Assembly: GCA_016191875.1 (NCBI GenBank)
Contig: JACPVG010000012.1
Coordinates: 1 to 64,000, forward strand
Direction: 5' to 3'
DNA from: Chloroflexota bacterium
GTDB lineage: Bacteria; Chloroflexota; Anaerolineae; Anaerolineales; UBA11579
Length of the DNA stretch: 64,000 nt
Position 1 is the stretch's first letter, and the number at the start of each line of letters is the position of its first letter. Positions 45,887 to 55,801 of the stretch are shown piece by piece. The notes beneath the pieces were generated by a model. The model did no database searches. It had not been told where the DNA came from and saw nothing but the letters and a program-made list of their open reading frames with translations. Position numbers and translations under genes: made by a program.

Positions 45887-47251
45887 TTACCTGCCGCCGG
45901 CGGCGTCGATTTCGTCGGCGGTGGCCTGTAACTGGGGCAGCACGCCGCGCAGGGCGGCCTGCGAAAGGGCCGGGTCGAACAGCGCCCGGGCGGCATCGGC
46001 CAGCGCGCCCAGCACGACGCCCCACGAAGGCCGGGCGGGTTCCGGCACGCCAACCTGCCAAGCAAGGTCGGCGGCTGCCAGCCATTGGGGAGCGGCGCCT
46101 GGAGACGGGTCTGCCGCCTGGCCGAGCGGGAGCGCGCCCGTGCGCCGTATCCATTCCGCCTGGACATCCGGCTGCAGGAAATAACGAATGAAGGCCCATG
46201 CCGCCGATTGCGCCTCAAGCGGCGCGTCGAGAATCGCCAACGCCGGGCCATGCACCGTCACCACCGGCGCGCAACCTTCTCCGGCGCACGGGTAGGGGAT
46301 AAGGGTCCAATCGTCGGCATTTCCAGCGACCTGCATGGCCTCGGCCAGGGCGGGGATGCCGGTTGTGCTCGCCGAGTAGAACAGGCCCTGGCGGGCGGCG
46401 AATTCAGCGTCCGGGTAGCGGCTGGCAGGCCGCCAGGCGCAGCTATCTTCCAGCAGGGTGCGCAGGAAGGCCGCCGCGGCCTGGGTCTCGAAGGTGTCGA
46501 AGGCGTAACCGCTATCGGTTTCGCCCGGCGCGCCAAAGGCGCGCAACCAGGCAAAGAGCGCCGAGCCATCCGGGGTGAGCAGCCAGCCGCCCGTGCCGTC
46601 GCCGTTGGCAGCGGCCGCGGCGCAGGCCTGCCGGCGGAAGTCTTCCAGGGTGGCGGGCGGGGCGGCGAAGCCCAGTTCGCGCGCCCAGGCGGCGTTGTAG
46701 AACAAGGCGTGTACGCCGCGCAGGGCGGGCACGCCCAGGTTATCGGCCGGGTTGTTCAGCGGGTCCCACAGCCGGTTGACCACCAGGGCACGCTCTTCTT
46801 CGGTCAGGCCGAATTGCGGATCCCAAACGAAATGCTGGATGGGGGCGACCAGCCCGGCGGCCTGCCATGCGGCCAACTGGTAGGGATAGGCCGCCACCAA
46901 CCCCGGCCAGTTTCCCTCGGTCAGGGCGGCGTTCATATCCTGGCCGAGCTGGAAGGTGTTGGCGCGACTTTCGGTGAGAATGATGATGCCGTACGTGTTC
47001 CCGGCGTTGAAGGCTGCGGCGATCTCCTCCAGGGCGGACTTGGCCTCGCCGCTAAAGACGTGCCACAGGCGCACTTCGCCGGCCGGCGGTTCCGGGATGG
47101 AGACAGTGGCGGCCGCCTCCTCGGCCGGGGGAGCGGTGGGGGAAACCGCCGCCGGCGCTGTGGAGGATGGCGTCGGGGGGGCGGCAGGCGGCGGGGCGCA
47201 GGCGGCCAGGGCAAGCGCCAACAGCAGAGAGAAACGCGACAACACGCGCAC
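45887..47251 (-). CDS. ABC transporter extracellular solute-binding protein (family 1-like), lipoprotein
   Basis: FSLLLALALAACAPPP lipobox; VRLWHVFSGEAKSALEEIAAAFN...VGVPALRGVHALFYNAAWAREL; GTG start inferred. Confidence 0.82.
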   Translation of the reverse strand: MRVLSRFSLLLALALAACAPPPAAPPTPSSTAPAAVSPTAPPAEEAAATVSIPEPPAGEVRLWHVFSGEAKSALEEIAAAFNAGNTYGIIILTESRANTFQLGQDMNAALTEGNWPGLVAAYPYQLAAWQAAGLVAPIQHFVWDPQFGLTEEERALVVNRLWDPLNNPADNLGVPALRGVHALFYNAAWARELGFAAPPATLEDFRRQACAAAAANGDGTGGWLLTPDGSALFAWLRAFGAPGETDSGYAFDTFETQAAAAFLRTLLEDSCAWRPASRYPDAEFAARQGLFYSASTTGIPALAEAMQVAGNADDWTLIPYPCAGEGCAPVVTVHGPALAILDAPLEAQSAAWAFIRYFLQPDVQAEWIRRTGALPLGQAADPSPGAAPQWLAAADLAWQVGVPEPARPSWGVVLGALADAARALFDPALSQAALRGVLPQLQATADEIDAAGGR

Positions 47252-47331
47252 GCCAGATATTATACAGGCGCGGCAACTTGCCTGGCGCAAAGGCCGTCTG
47301 GTTTAGCCGGGTGGGCCTTCCGAATCGTTCG

Positions 47332-47766
47332 TCAGTCGCCCTGGTTGCTGCGCATCACGGGCGTGAGACCGAACCAGAGCAGCTCGTGGGTGTGGTTGGC
47401 CTTGACCAGCACCGCCCGGCTGATGCCGGTGGTCAGGTCGTAGCCGGCGACGCCGCCGCACATCGGCTGGATATCCACAAATACGCAGTATTGGCCGGGT
47501 TGGAGGTCGGCGAATTGAAAACTGCCGTCTGCGCTGGTCATCACGGACTGAAGGATCTGGCCGCCGCAGGCATCGGCGTAGAGGTGGATGCGGATATCGG
47601 AAAAGCCCTGTTCGGCACAATCGCAATCGCCGTTGGCGTTCTGGTCGCAGTACACGCCGCCGATGATCTCGCCGGTCTCCGGCGGCTGTGAGGCGGGCTG
47701 GCAGGCTGCCATAGCGAGGACAAGGGGGATTGTCCAGATGAGCTGCATCGCGCTTCGAAAGGACAT
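47332..47766 (-). CDS. lipoprotein with SdrD B-like/Cna-B-like domain
   Basis: LVLAMAACQPAS lipobox; IIGGVYCDQNANGDCDCAEQGFSDIRIHLYADACGGQILQSVMTSADGSFQFADLQPGQYCVFVD. Confidence 0.7.
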   Translation of the reverse strand: MSFRSAMQLIWTIPLVLAMAACQPASQPPETGEIIGGVYCDQNANGDCDCAEQGFSDIRIHLYADACGGQILQSVMTSADGSFQFADLQPGQYCVFVDIQPMCGGVAGYDLTTGISRAVLVKANHTHELLWFGLTPVMRSNQGD

Positions 47767-47936
47767 GTTTGCTCCTTTTCACGTGCAGGACTCAGGCTGG
47801 CGAGGATGGCCATCTTCATTGTAGAACCGGGGCGCGGCCCCCCCAAGTGACACTTGTCCATGAAACGCTGCCGTTCCTTAGCGAGGGTCCACGCGCAGCC
47901 GGACGGTTGAACTGCCCCTGGCGTATAATCCTGCCC

Positions 47937-49556
47937 ATGCAGAAACTGGACGCGTTCCTCAAGCGGCGCGCCGGGGTCATACCGCTGGCCCTGGCGCTGT
48001 TGTTCTTCTTCGTCACCGTGCGCGGCATCGAGTGGGGCCTGCCGGATGGGTGGAACCCGGACGAACTCGTCCAGCAAGTGGTCAAGGCGCTGCACGGCGA
48101 ACTGGTCTTCGACGAAGAGAACTTCGATTATCCCTCGCTGCCCAAGTACGCCATGTACTGGGTCGGGCGGTTGGCGCTGGCGCTTGGCGGAGGCGACCGG
48201 GACGTGATGTGGGCGGCGCGGCTGGTTTCGGTGGCGCTGGGCGCGGGGCTGGTGGCCCTGACCTACGCGCTGGCGCGCCGCGCCGGCGCGGGCATTTATG
48301 CCGCCGGACTGGCGGCGCTTTTCGTGCTCACCAGCAGCGAACTGGCCCAACACGCCCGCTTCGCCCACAACGACATCTACCTGGCTTTCTTTGCAACGCT
48401 GGCGGCCTGGGCCGCCCTACGCTATGGGCAGAATGGGCAGCGCGGCTGGTTCTATGCCGCCTGCTTCGTGGTGGGGCTGGCGGCCAGCAGCAAATACAAC
48501 GGCGGCGCGCTGCTCATCGTGCCGCTGGCGTTCTTCGCCCTGCACACCGGGCGCGGCCTGTGGCGCGACGCCCTGCGCAGCGCCGAGACGCTGGCGCTGG
48601 GCGCGGCGGCCGCCTACGGCGGGTTCGCCCTCGGCACGCCGCGCGCCCTGTTCTGGATGGCCTTCTACTTCAAGCGGGTGACGGAAGCCCTGGGGCGGCA
48701 CGCCCTGTATGGCCGCACGCCGGACAGCGTGCCCGGCGCGTTCGGCCAGTGGCCGCGCCTGACGGATGCGTTCGGCCCGGTCTTCTTCTGGCTCGGGATG
48801 GCCGGGTTGGCGTATTTTCTCACCCGGGCTTTTCTGGAATTGCGCAGCCGCGATGTTCCGGCTGCGGCGCCCTGGCTGGCGCTCTCGCTGGCGGCGCTGG
48901 CGCTCGACCTGCCGATTCTGGTTTCTTACAACTACCCGGCGCGCTTCTTCCTGCCGCTGCTGCCCCTGCTGGCGGTGATGGCGGCGCGGGCGCTGGAGGA
49001 CCTGGCTGCTGGGCTGGCGCAGCGCGGGCTGGCCTGGGCGCGCTGGTCGCTGGCGGCGGGGCTGGCCGCCCTGCTGGGCTTCTCGTTCCTGCGGGTCGTG
49101 AGCGTTGCCACGCTGTTCGCGAATGATGCCCGCGGCCCGGCGGGCGAGTTTCTTGCCACCCTGCCGCCGGGCGGAATTATCGAATACACTTTCTACCCGC
49201 CGGTCATCGACCGGGCGCAGTTCGACGCCGCCCGCAACTACCCGCTGTTCTTCATTAAGGTGCCGGGCGACGAAGTGCCGCCGGGCAAGTTCTTCCCCTA
49301 CAACACCGGCGCCGAGGGCGTGGCCGACCGCCAGCCGACTTACCTGGTCATCGACAGTTTCACCGCCGGGCGCTTCAACGACGACTATGTGTGTAGCCTG
49401 CATCCCGCCGATTGCGAGTTCTTCCGCGCCCTGGCGGCGGGCGAGACGGAGTATCAGCGCATCGGCCACTTCGAGTATTCCCTGCCCGCCTGGCTGCCGC
49501 GCGTGCCGCTCAGTTTCCTTAATCCGGAGATCAGCATCTACCAGCGGAGTCCATGA
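47937..49556 (+). CDS. GT39-like membrane glycosyltransferase
   Basis: Multi-TM; WNPDELVQQVVKALHGELVFDEENFDYPSLPKYAMYWVGRL; SELAQHARFAHNDIYLAFFATLAAWAALRY. Confidence 0.78.
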   Translation: MQKLDAFLKRRAGVIPLALALLFFFVTVRGIEWGLPDGWNPDELVQQVVKALHGELVFDEENFDYPSLPKYAMYWVGRLALALGGGDRDVMWAARLVSVALGAGLVALTYALARRAGAGIYAAGLAALFVLTSSELAQHARFAHNDIYLAFFATLAAWAALRYGQNGQRGWFYAACFVVGLAASSKYNGGALLIVPLAFFALHTGRGLWRDALRSAETLALGAAAAYGGFALGTPRALFWMAFYFKRVTEALGRHALYGRTPDSVPGAFGQWPRLTDAFGPVFFWLGMAGLAYFLTRAFLELRSRDVPAAAPWLALSLAALALDLPILVSYNYPARFFLPLLPLLAVMAARALEDLAAGLAQRGLAWARWSLAAGLAALLGFSFLRVVSVATLFANDARGPAGEFLATLPPGGIIEYTFYPPVIDRAQFDAARNYPLFFIKVPGDEVPPGKFFPYNTGAEGVADRQPTYLVIDSFTAGRFNDDYVCSLHPADCEFFRALAAGETEYQRIGHFEYSLPAWLPRVPLSFLNPEISIYQRSP

Positions 49557-50647
49557 GCGTCCACGGCTTTTCCCCTTTGCGGCGGCTGCGCGCCGCCGGG
49601 CGCGACTCGGTCATCCTGCTGCGCGAGTTCTTCGGACCGCTGGCGCTGTTCGGGCTGCTGTTCCTGGGCGGCGGACTCCTGTATTACCGCCTGGCGCTGG
49701 GCACGCCCGGCCAGCTGGATAGCCCGGCTGAGGCCATCTACATTGCCCTCACGCTGACCTTCCTGCAGGCGTCGATTCCCTTTCCGCACGAACCCTACCT
49801 GCAGGCGTTCTTTTTTCTGATGCCGCTCATCGGCTTCGTCCTGCTGGCGCAGGGAATCACGGAGTTCGGCACGCTGTTCTTCAACCGCCGCACGCGCGGC
49901 AAGGAGTGGGCTATGGCGATCGCCAGCATGCTCAACCGGCATATCATTCTGGTGGGGCTGGGGCATCTGGGTTTCCAGGTGGTGGAGAACCTGCATTCCA
50001 TCGGCCTGGATGTGGCCGTCATCGAGCAGAACCCCAACGCCGACCTGCTGACCCAGGCGCAGGCGATGGACGTGCCGGTCATCGTGGATGACGCCCAGCG
50101 GGATGTCAGCCTGCACGCCGCCGGAGTGGAGCGGGCGCGGGCCATCCTGCTGTGCACCCAGAACGATTCGCTCAACCTGCAGATCGCCGTCAAGGCGCGC
50201 GTCATCAACCCGGACATCAACGTGGTCATCCGTATCTTCGACCACGATTTCGCCGCCGCCATCCAGAAGCAGTTCGGCTTCACGGCGCTGAGCGCCTCCA
50301 GCATCTCTGCGCCTTCCTTTGCCTCGGCGGCCGCGGGCGTGGAGATGACCCGCCCGATCACCATCCACGGCCAGGCGATGAACCTGGCGCGGCTGGAAGT
50401 GGCCCCCGGCTCGCGCCTGACCGGGATGTCCTTCGGGCAGGTCGAAACGACTTTCAATGTGAGCGTGGTGCTCTGGCAGCACGGCGAAGAGATCGACTTC
50501 CACCCACCGGGCGAAGCGCTGGTGGGCGAGGCCGGCACCATCGCCGTGCTGGGAGAGATGCGCAGCATCGCCCGGGTGCTGGACCACAACCAGGGCCGCC
50601 GCAAGCGCGCCCGCCCGGCGGGCCGAAAAAAACGACCGGCTGTATAA
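49553..50647 (+). CDS. potassium channel-like protein with RCK/TrkA-N and TrkA-C domains
   Basis: N-terminal TM segments; RHIILVGLGHLGFQVVENLHSIGLDVAVIEQNPNADLLTQAQAMDVPVIVDDAQRDVSLHAAGVERARAILLCT. Confidence 0.83.
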   Translation: MSVHGFSPLRRLRAAGRDSVILLREFFGPLALFGLLFLGGGLLYYRLALGTPGQLDSPAEAIYIALTLTFLQASIPFPHEPYLQAFFFLMPLIGFVLLAQGITEFGTLFFNRRTRGKEWAMAIASMLNRHIILVGLGHLGFQVVENLHSIGLDVAVIEQNPNADLLTQAQAMDVPVIVDDAQRDVSLHAAGVERARAILLCTQNDSLNLQIAVKARVINPDINVVIRIFDHDFAAAIQKQFGFTALSASSISAPSFASAAAGVEMTRPITIHGQAMNLARLEVAPGSRLTGMSFGQVETTFNVSVVLWQHGEEIDFHPPGEALVGEAGTIAVLGEMRSIARVLDHNQGRRKRARPAGRKKRPAV

Positions 50648-50708
50648 TGAAGGGGACATCCGCAGCGGGCGGGAGGGTCCGCCCGATTGGCCTATTGGAG
50701 CGAGGACG

Positions 50709-51587
50709 ATGGCGAAAACCGGCGCAGTGAGCAAGGTTGAAGCCCAGGCACAGGCCTGGGTGCGGTTGCTGTTCGACGTTTCCAGGGCGTTTTCCTCTTC
50801 GCTGGAACTGGACGATGTGCTCGGCCAGGTGCTGAAGATGACGGTGAAGATCGCCAACGCCAGCGAGGGCAGCATCTTCCTGTTCAACGACGAGGGCCAC
50901 ATCCTGCGCAGCATCATCGCCCGCCAGGAACTGCCGCCGGAAGTGAAGACGCCGGTGGTGGAGACGGTGATGCGCGAAGGCGTGGCAGGCTGGGTGTTCG
51001 CCAACAAGAAGCCCGCCATTGTCAGGGACACCAAGGACGACGAACGCTGGAAGGAATTTCCCGACGACCGGCTGCTGACGCGTTCGGCCATCAGCGTGCC
51101 GATCCTGGAGGGCCAACAGGTGCGCGGCATCTTCACGCTCACCCACGGGGAACCCAACGCCTTCAGCGAAGATTACATCAACGTGCTGGGGCCAATTGCC
51201 GAGCAAGCCTCCATTGCCATCCGCAACGCGGTGGTGTACACCAAGACGCGCAGCGAGTGGGTGGCCCTGCAGGCCATCCTGCAGGCGGTGCGCGAGCCGG
51301 TGCTGGTGATCGACAACCAGGACCAGCTGACGCTGTTCAACAAGGCCGCCGCGGATGAACTGGACCTGAAGAAGTCCGATGAGAACAAGCCGCTGGACAA
51401 GGCCATCCGCGACCTGCGCCTGCGCGAGGCGCTGGCCAGCCGCGAGAACCAGCAGGTGACGCTGGGGGATGGGCGCATCTTCGATTGCTCAGTGAACGAG
51501 GTGCTGGGGATGGGCCGGGTGGCGACCCTGCACGATGTGACGGTGCTGAACAAACTGCTGGAACTGGTGAACAAGTGGCTGGGGTGA
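50709..51587 (+). CDS. GAF/PAS-domain sensory protein
   Basis: GAF: ASEGSIFLFNDEGHILRSIIARQ...VPILEGQQVRGIFTLTH; PAS-like: REPVLVIDNQDQLTLFNKAAADELDL. Confidence 0.8.
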   Translation: MAKTGAVSKVEAQAQAWVRLLFDVSRAFSSSLELDDVLGQVLKMTVKIANASEGSIFLFNDEGHILRSIIARQELPPEVKTPVVETVMREGVAGWVFANKKPAIVRDTKDDERWKEFPDDRLLTRSAISVPILEGQQVRGIFTLTHGEPNAFSEDYINVLGPIAEQASIAIRNAVVYTKTRSEWVALQAILQAVREPVLVIDNQDQLTLFNKAAADELDLKKSDENKPLDKAIRDLRLREALASRENQQVTLGDGRIFDCSVNEVLGMGRVATLHDVTVLNKLLELVNKWLG

Positions 51588-51658
51588 CAGCGCAATCCCG
51601 CGTGCTTGCCGCCCCTACGGATTCATTGATTGTCCGAATGATTTCGCGATGGTCGCCC

Positions 51659-52792
51659 CTATAACCCGCGGCGGTAGAGGCGGTGGCGCTTGTACCATTT
51701 GACCCCCAACGAGACGTTGTCCGAGAAACTGCGGAAGTTGTCTTCGCCCACCTGGACGGTATCGGCGTGCTGGAAGCGCGCCTGCATGAGCGTCACCCCC
51801 AGTTCGGCGTAGAGCACGGCGTTGGCGCCGCGGCCCTGGCGCTGGGGAAGGATGCCCACGCCGTTCACGTTCACCCAATCGGTTTTCTTTTTGTCGCGCA
51901 GGATGTGCCACCAGCCGAAGGGGAACAGGCGGCCGCGGGCTTTCTGCAGCCCGGCGGAGACGTCCGGGTAGGCCAGGATGAAGCCGATGGGCTCCTCGCC
52001 CTTCATCACCACCTTGACCAGGCGCGGCTCGGCGATGGCTTTGAGGCCCTCGGCGAACGCAAGGGCCTCCTCGTCGCTCATCGGGTAGGAGTCTTCGCCG
52101 CCCTGGAAGGAGACGCGCTGGAGTTCGCTGATGCGCGGAATCCAGGACCACAGTTCGTTGATGCTGGCGAAGGTCTTGATCCAGAAGCCGGAGCGCTCTT
52201 TGACGCGGGCGGCGATCTCCAGGATGCGGGGCGGGATGGCGCTGGCCGGCCCGCGGCCGATGTAGCCGGAGAGGCTGTCGTGCCACTTCTCGAAGCCGGA
52301 GTCCTCGATGAACGCGCCGTAGTAGGGCGGGTTGTAGGGAATCATCAGGGCCGGGCGGTGCTCGAAACCTTCCACCAGCGCGCCGCCGGCCCCGGCCACC
52401 ACCAGCCCCTTGGGGCCGACGATGGTATCCAGCCCGCGGGCGCGGGCCCACTCGAAGGCGGCGGCGAACAGGCCGCGGGCGACCTGGATATCCTCGACGA
52501 CCTCGAACAGCCCGAACAGGGCGGGCTTCTCGCCGGGGCGCGAAACGTAGCGGGTGTTGTGCATTATGGCGATGCGGCCGAGGAAGCGGCCGTCCGCTTC
52601 GGCCACGAAGAACCCGGCCGTGGAATGGGAGTAGAAGGGATTACGCGCCTGGTCCAGGTTGGCGCGCTCTTCGGTGCGCAGGGGCGGCACCCATTGGGGG
52701 ATGTCGCGGTAGAGTCCGTAGGGGAAGTCCACCCAGCGGCGGACGTCGCGGCGGTTGGCGGTGTCGAGAGCCCGAATGCGCATTGTATCCAC
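51659..52792 (-). CDS. GNAT-like N-acetyltransferase (YghO-like)
   Basis: YRDIPQWVPPLRTEERANLDQARNPFYSHSTAGFFVAEADGRFLGRIA...GVGILPQRQGRGANAVLYAEL. Confidence 0.75.
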   Translation of the reverse strand: MDTMRIRALDTANRRDVRRWVDFPYGLYRDIPQWVPPLRTEERANLDQARNPFYSHSTAGFFVAEADGRFLGRIAIMHNTRYVSRPGEKPALFGLFEVVEDIQVARGLFAAAFEWARARGLDTIVGPKGLVVAGAGGALVEGFEHRPALMIPYNPPYYGAFIEDSGFEKWHDSLSGYIGRGPASAIPPRILEIAARVKERSGFWIKTFASINELWSWIPRISELQRVSFQGGEDSYPMSDEEALAFAEGLKAIAEPRLVKVVMKGEEPIGFILAYPDVSAGLQKARGRLFPFGWWHILRDKKKTDWVNVNGVGILPQRQGRGANAVLYAELGVTLMQARFQHADTVQVGEDNFRSFSDNVSLGVKWYKRHRLYRRGL

Positions 52793-52878
52793 TCCTTGCC
52801 GGAGGGGATTCTATCACCGGCTCAACGCGGGGCGATGGGCGGGTGAGGGCAGAGGAGGTAGCTCTATGCCGCTAGCCG

Positions 52879-55161
52879 CTAGTTGCCTTGACCCCAGGGC
52901 GGAAACCATCTGATTTCAGAAATTTCCTTCAAGCCCGAGTCAAAACACGATCTTTGTCCATCCAAGAAGGATAGAACGCAGACAAACGAATCGCTCTCCG
53001 ACGACACGACATAGTAAAGCGTTTGATTGTGCTCGTCCACATCGAATGCGGTTACGACTCCCAAGTCGAATGGCAATTCTTCCCACATCTGAGAACCATC
53101 CGTCAGAATACGCACCAGTGCCACCTCGCCGCTCTCGCGCTCAACGAAGTAGTAGACATATCTTCCATCGCTACTAATGATGATCCGGGCCCAGTACGGT
53201 ACGGTTTCCGAATCCGCTTGTTTGATCAGAAGTGTCCGGGTTCCAGACAGGGGGTCATAGGAAAGGATCTGATTTCCAGAACTTACAAACAAGAGGCCGC
53301 TGCCATCAGGCAGCCAATCGATGAGACGGGCATCCTCGCAGTATCCGCTTGGAGAGAGCGGCGGACCGGAGGGCATCTCCGTAATGGGGGTCGCGGAATC
53401 CGAGTGGATATTGTGTAGCCAGATCCCCGCGCAATTCACGCCCGAGGTGAATGCGATGTAATCGCTGAGTTCCCAGGGATCAGGGCGTATGGCGCTCCCA
53501 AGATCGAATCCGGCAAAGGAGACAACATGACTGGCAAGCAGGCTGTATAGCGGATCGAATTCTTCAATCTTCCAGTCCCCCATCCCTTGGTTTGCGCTTG
53601 AAAGAACACCGATCACTCGCCCCCGATTGGCCACGGTGAAATCGGCTACGTAGCCGCTCGCAAAGAACTTGTACTCAAAGGTCCCGGTTAGTGCGGAAAT
53701 GACGTATCCCCCGGACTGGTCAGCAAAGAAGGCACGTGTGCCCTCTGGCCCGATCTCCAGCAGATGAACAAAGGTGTCGGACAGATAGACTCGAACTGGG
53801 CCTTCCGCCTGCGGACCGATTAGGAACAGCCCTTTATTCCCGCTCCAGTCCATGCCCGTTGCCAATAGCTGGAGACCTTGAAGATCAGGAGTCGCAGAGT
53901 CTGGTGAAGGCGAGGCGCTTGGAGGCGGAGTCGGCTGATTCCAGAAGTAGAGCACGTGGGCTGGGCTGTTGCCGACCAGGTAGTTCGCGAGAAAGTCAAC
54001 TTGGCTGGTTATAACGCCGGTGGCCTCAAAGACAGTGGTTATGTCCTTGACGGTCCAGGTGGCAGCCACATCTAGACCACAAATACCCGCCCGCTCCAGT
54101 AGCCTTTGCAACTGCACCTCATCAAGATACGCGCGCGTGGCTAACTCAGCGGCGGCAAGTCCATCCTGATCCACAAGCAGCGCTTCGGCCGCCTGAAAAA
54201 GAAGTGCTGCAATTTTCACGTCCTCCGAAATGCACTTGACCGTGTCAGGGAGGTTTAACTTATATGCGACGCCAGGCAATAGGATTAGTCCGTTGTGAAC
54301 TTGCGTGTACACCATGGTCTTCGTAGTCAGCCTTGCCTCAACGGTGAGAGGAGAGCCGGTATTCGTGTCTGCCCCGAATTCCAAGACCTCTCCAGGCGAA
54401 AGCACCTGTGGGAACCCGGCGACATCTCTCCCCAACACCGATACCTCATAATAAAAAGACTTGGGGTTCAGCACGTTGAGGGTGGGCTTTTTCCCATCAA
54501 CCACCACGCAACCTTGCACCAAGCTCTTCGCACTGTCTAGGTTTATCCTTACGAACGTTGTCTCCTGCACACACTCGGTCGTGAGAAGATCCAAGACCTG
54601 GGTGGAGTCCACCCATCCTCCGGTCAATATGCCGTTCAACACGGCAATCCAGGCATCCCAATTCCAGGTTGTCACCGACCAGCGCGAAGCATGATCAACC
54701 TCAATGGCGATGACCTCGCGTTCGAGATCAACGTTGCCGCCCGCAAAGACCCACTCTCCCAAGACTTCGTCGAAATAGGAAAGGAATATCTCGTTAGGGG
54801 CAGTATCGTCTGGCAAAAGGCCCATCTGAACAGGAATCTCTAAATAAATGTTTCCTTTCAGGCTGATCTCATCCAGTTTGATTTCGTAAATGGCACCGAC
54901 GTGCTGAAACCAGGGTTGTTGGCTGGCGACCGATGACGCGTCCAGCCTCTCTATTGAGATCCGGCCGCCGACAGCCAGACTGCCCGGAGAAACTCGTAGC
55001 AGCGCACCATCATCTAGAGAAACTGTTCCCCCCTCTACAGGACTGACCATGGCCGACGAGCGATTCGAGCCATTTCCCCGAGAAAACCATCCTGAGAAGG
55101 AGGAACAACCAAGCGAAGCCAACAGCACTACTGCGAAACCAATGATGGCTCTTCTGGACAT
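52879..55161 (-). CDS. large lipoprotein with C-terminal beta-propeller-like repeats
   Basis: MSRRAIIGFAVVLLASLGCSSFSG lipobox; C-terminal TolB-like blades (WLPDGSGLLFVSSGNQILSYDPLSGTRTLL; ISSDGRYVYYFV). Confidence 0.7.
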   Translation of the reverse strand: MSRRAIIGFAVVLLASLGCSSFSGWFSRGNGSNRSSAMVSPVEGGTVSLDDGALLRVSPGSLAVGGRISIERLDASSVASQQPWFQHVGAIYEIKLDEISLKGNIYLEIPVQMGLLPDDTAPNEIFLSYFDEVLGEWVFAGGNVDLEREVIAIEVDHASRWSVTTWNWDAWIAVLNGILTGGWVDSTQVLDLLTTECVQETTFVRINLDSAKSLVQGCVVVDGKKPTLNVLNPKSFYYEVSVLGRDVAGFPQVLSPGEVLEFGADTNTGSPLTVEARLTTKTMVYTQVHNGLILLPGVAYKLNLPDTVKCISEDVKIAALLFQAAEALLVDQDGLAAAELATRAYLDEVQLQRLLERAGICGLDVAATWTVKDITTVFEATGVITSQVDFLANYLVGNSPAHVLYFWNQPTPPPSASPSPDSATPDLQGLQLLATGMDWSGNKGLFLIGPQAEGPVRVYLSDTFVHLLEIGPEGTRAFFADQSGGYVISALTGTFEYKFFASGYVADFTVANRGRVIGVLSSANQGMGDWKIEEFDPLYSLLASHVVSFAGFDLGSAIRPDPWELSDYIAFTSGVNCAGIWLHNIHSDSATPITEMPSGPPLSPSGYCEDARLIDWLPDGSGLLFVSSGNQILSYDPLSGTRTLLIKQADSETVPYWARIIISSDGRYVYYFVERESGEVALVRILTDGSQMWEELPFDLGVVTAFDVDEHNQTLYYVVSSESDSFVCVLSFLDGQRSCFDSGLKEISEIRWFPPWGQGN

Positions 55162-55333
55162 CTCAATCTCTATTGCGGATAAGCGGCCGTGGGGCAAGAA
55201 GCACCTCTGCGTTTATTTAAACCCTCTCGGATGGGAATCGAGTGGGCAAGTGGACTTTGGACTGGCATGTCTCTGAAAGAGTGGTGTGGCTTCCGCTTTG
55301 CCGCGCAACCGTGACAATCTCAGCCGCCGACCG

Positions 55334-55630
55334 TTAGAACCGCCCTACCCAGAACCACCAGTTGAGAACGAGGAATACGAAGGCGCAAAACGCCAGTAGT
55401 CCGATAGCGATACCCAGATAGCCCAGAAGCAAGCCGATCTTGGCCAGGCCGTTCCCTTGAATCTGCCCCAGGCTCTCGCTGATCTCCCTTATTGCCATAT
55501 GCCCGCTGATCACCGCGACGATTGATCCCAGAATGGGTAACAGTGTTAGCCCTGCTAGACTTGAAAGCAGACTGATAATCGCCATAAGGCTGGTTTTGGC
55601 ACGTGGGGTTTGGTAACTCTGGTAGCGCAT
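55334..55630 (-). CDS. DUF4190-like membrane protein
   Basis: SLMAIISLLSSLAGLTLLPILGSIVAVISGHMAIREISES...GLAKIGLLLGYLGIAIGLL. Confidence 0.75.
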   Translation of the reverse strand: MRYQSYQTPRAKTSLMAIISLLSSLAGLTLLPILGSIVAVISGHMAIREISESLGQIQGNGLAKIGLLLGYLGIAIGLLAFCAFVFLVLNWWFWVGRF

Positions 55631-55801
55631 ACGATCCACCCGAGTGCGGGTGTTTATCAACCTCCTCCTATTATTTGGCGCTTACAAACTCCTAGAACAG
55701 AATTGCCCGGGCCATCAAAGCGCCATCGTGACCGTGGCGCAGGAACCGCCAGCCGCTATACAGGATATCGTCCCGGGCAGATCTCAACTGGTAACAGATG
55801 C

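Noticed and set aside
49538-51157. 539-aa minus-strand ORF and 50454-51206 minus ORF
   Set aside because: Antisense of the RCK channel and GAF/PAS genes, no coherent domain.
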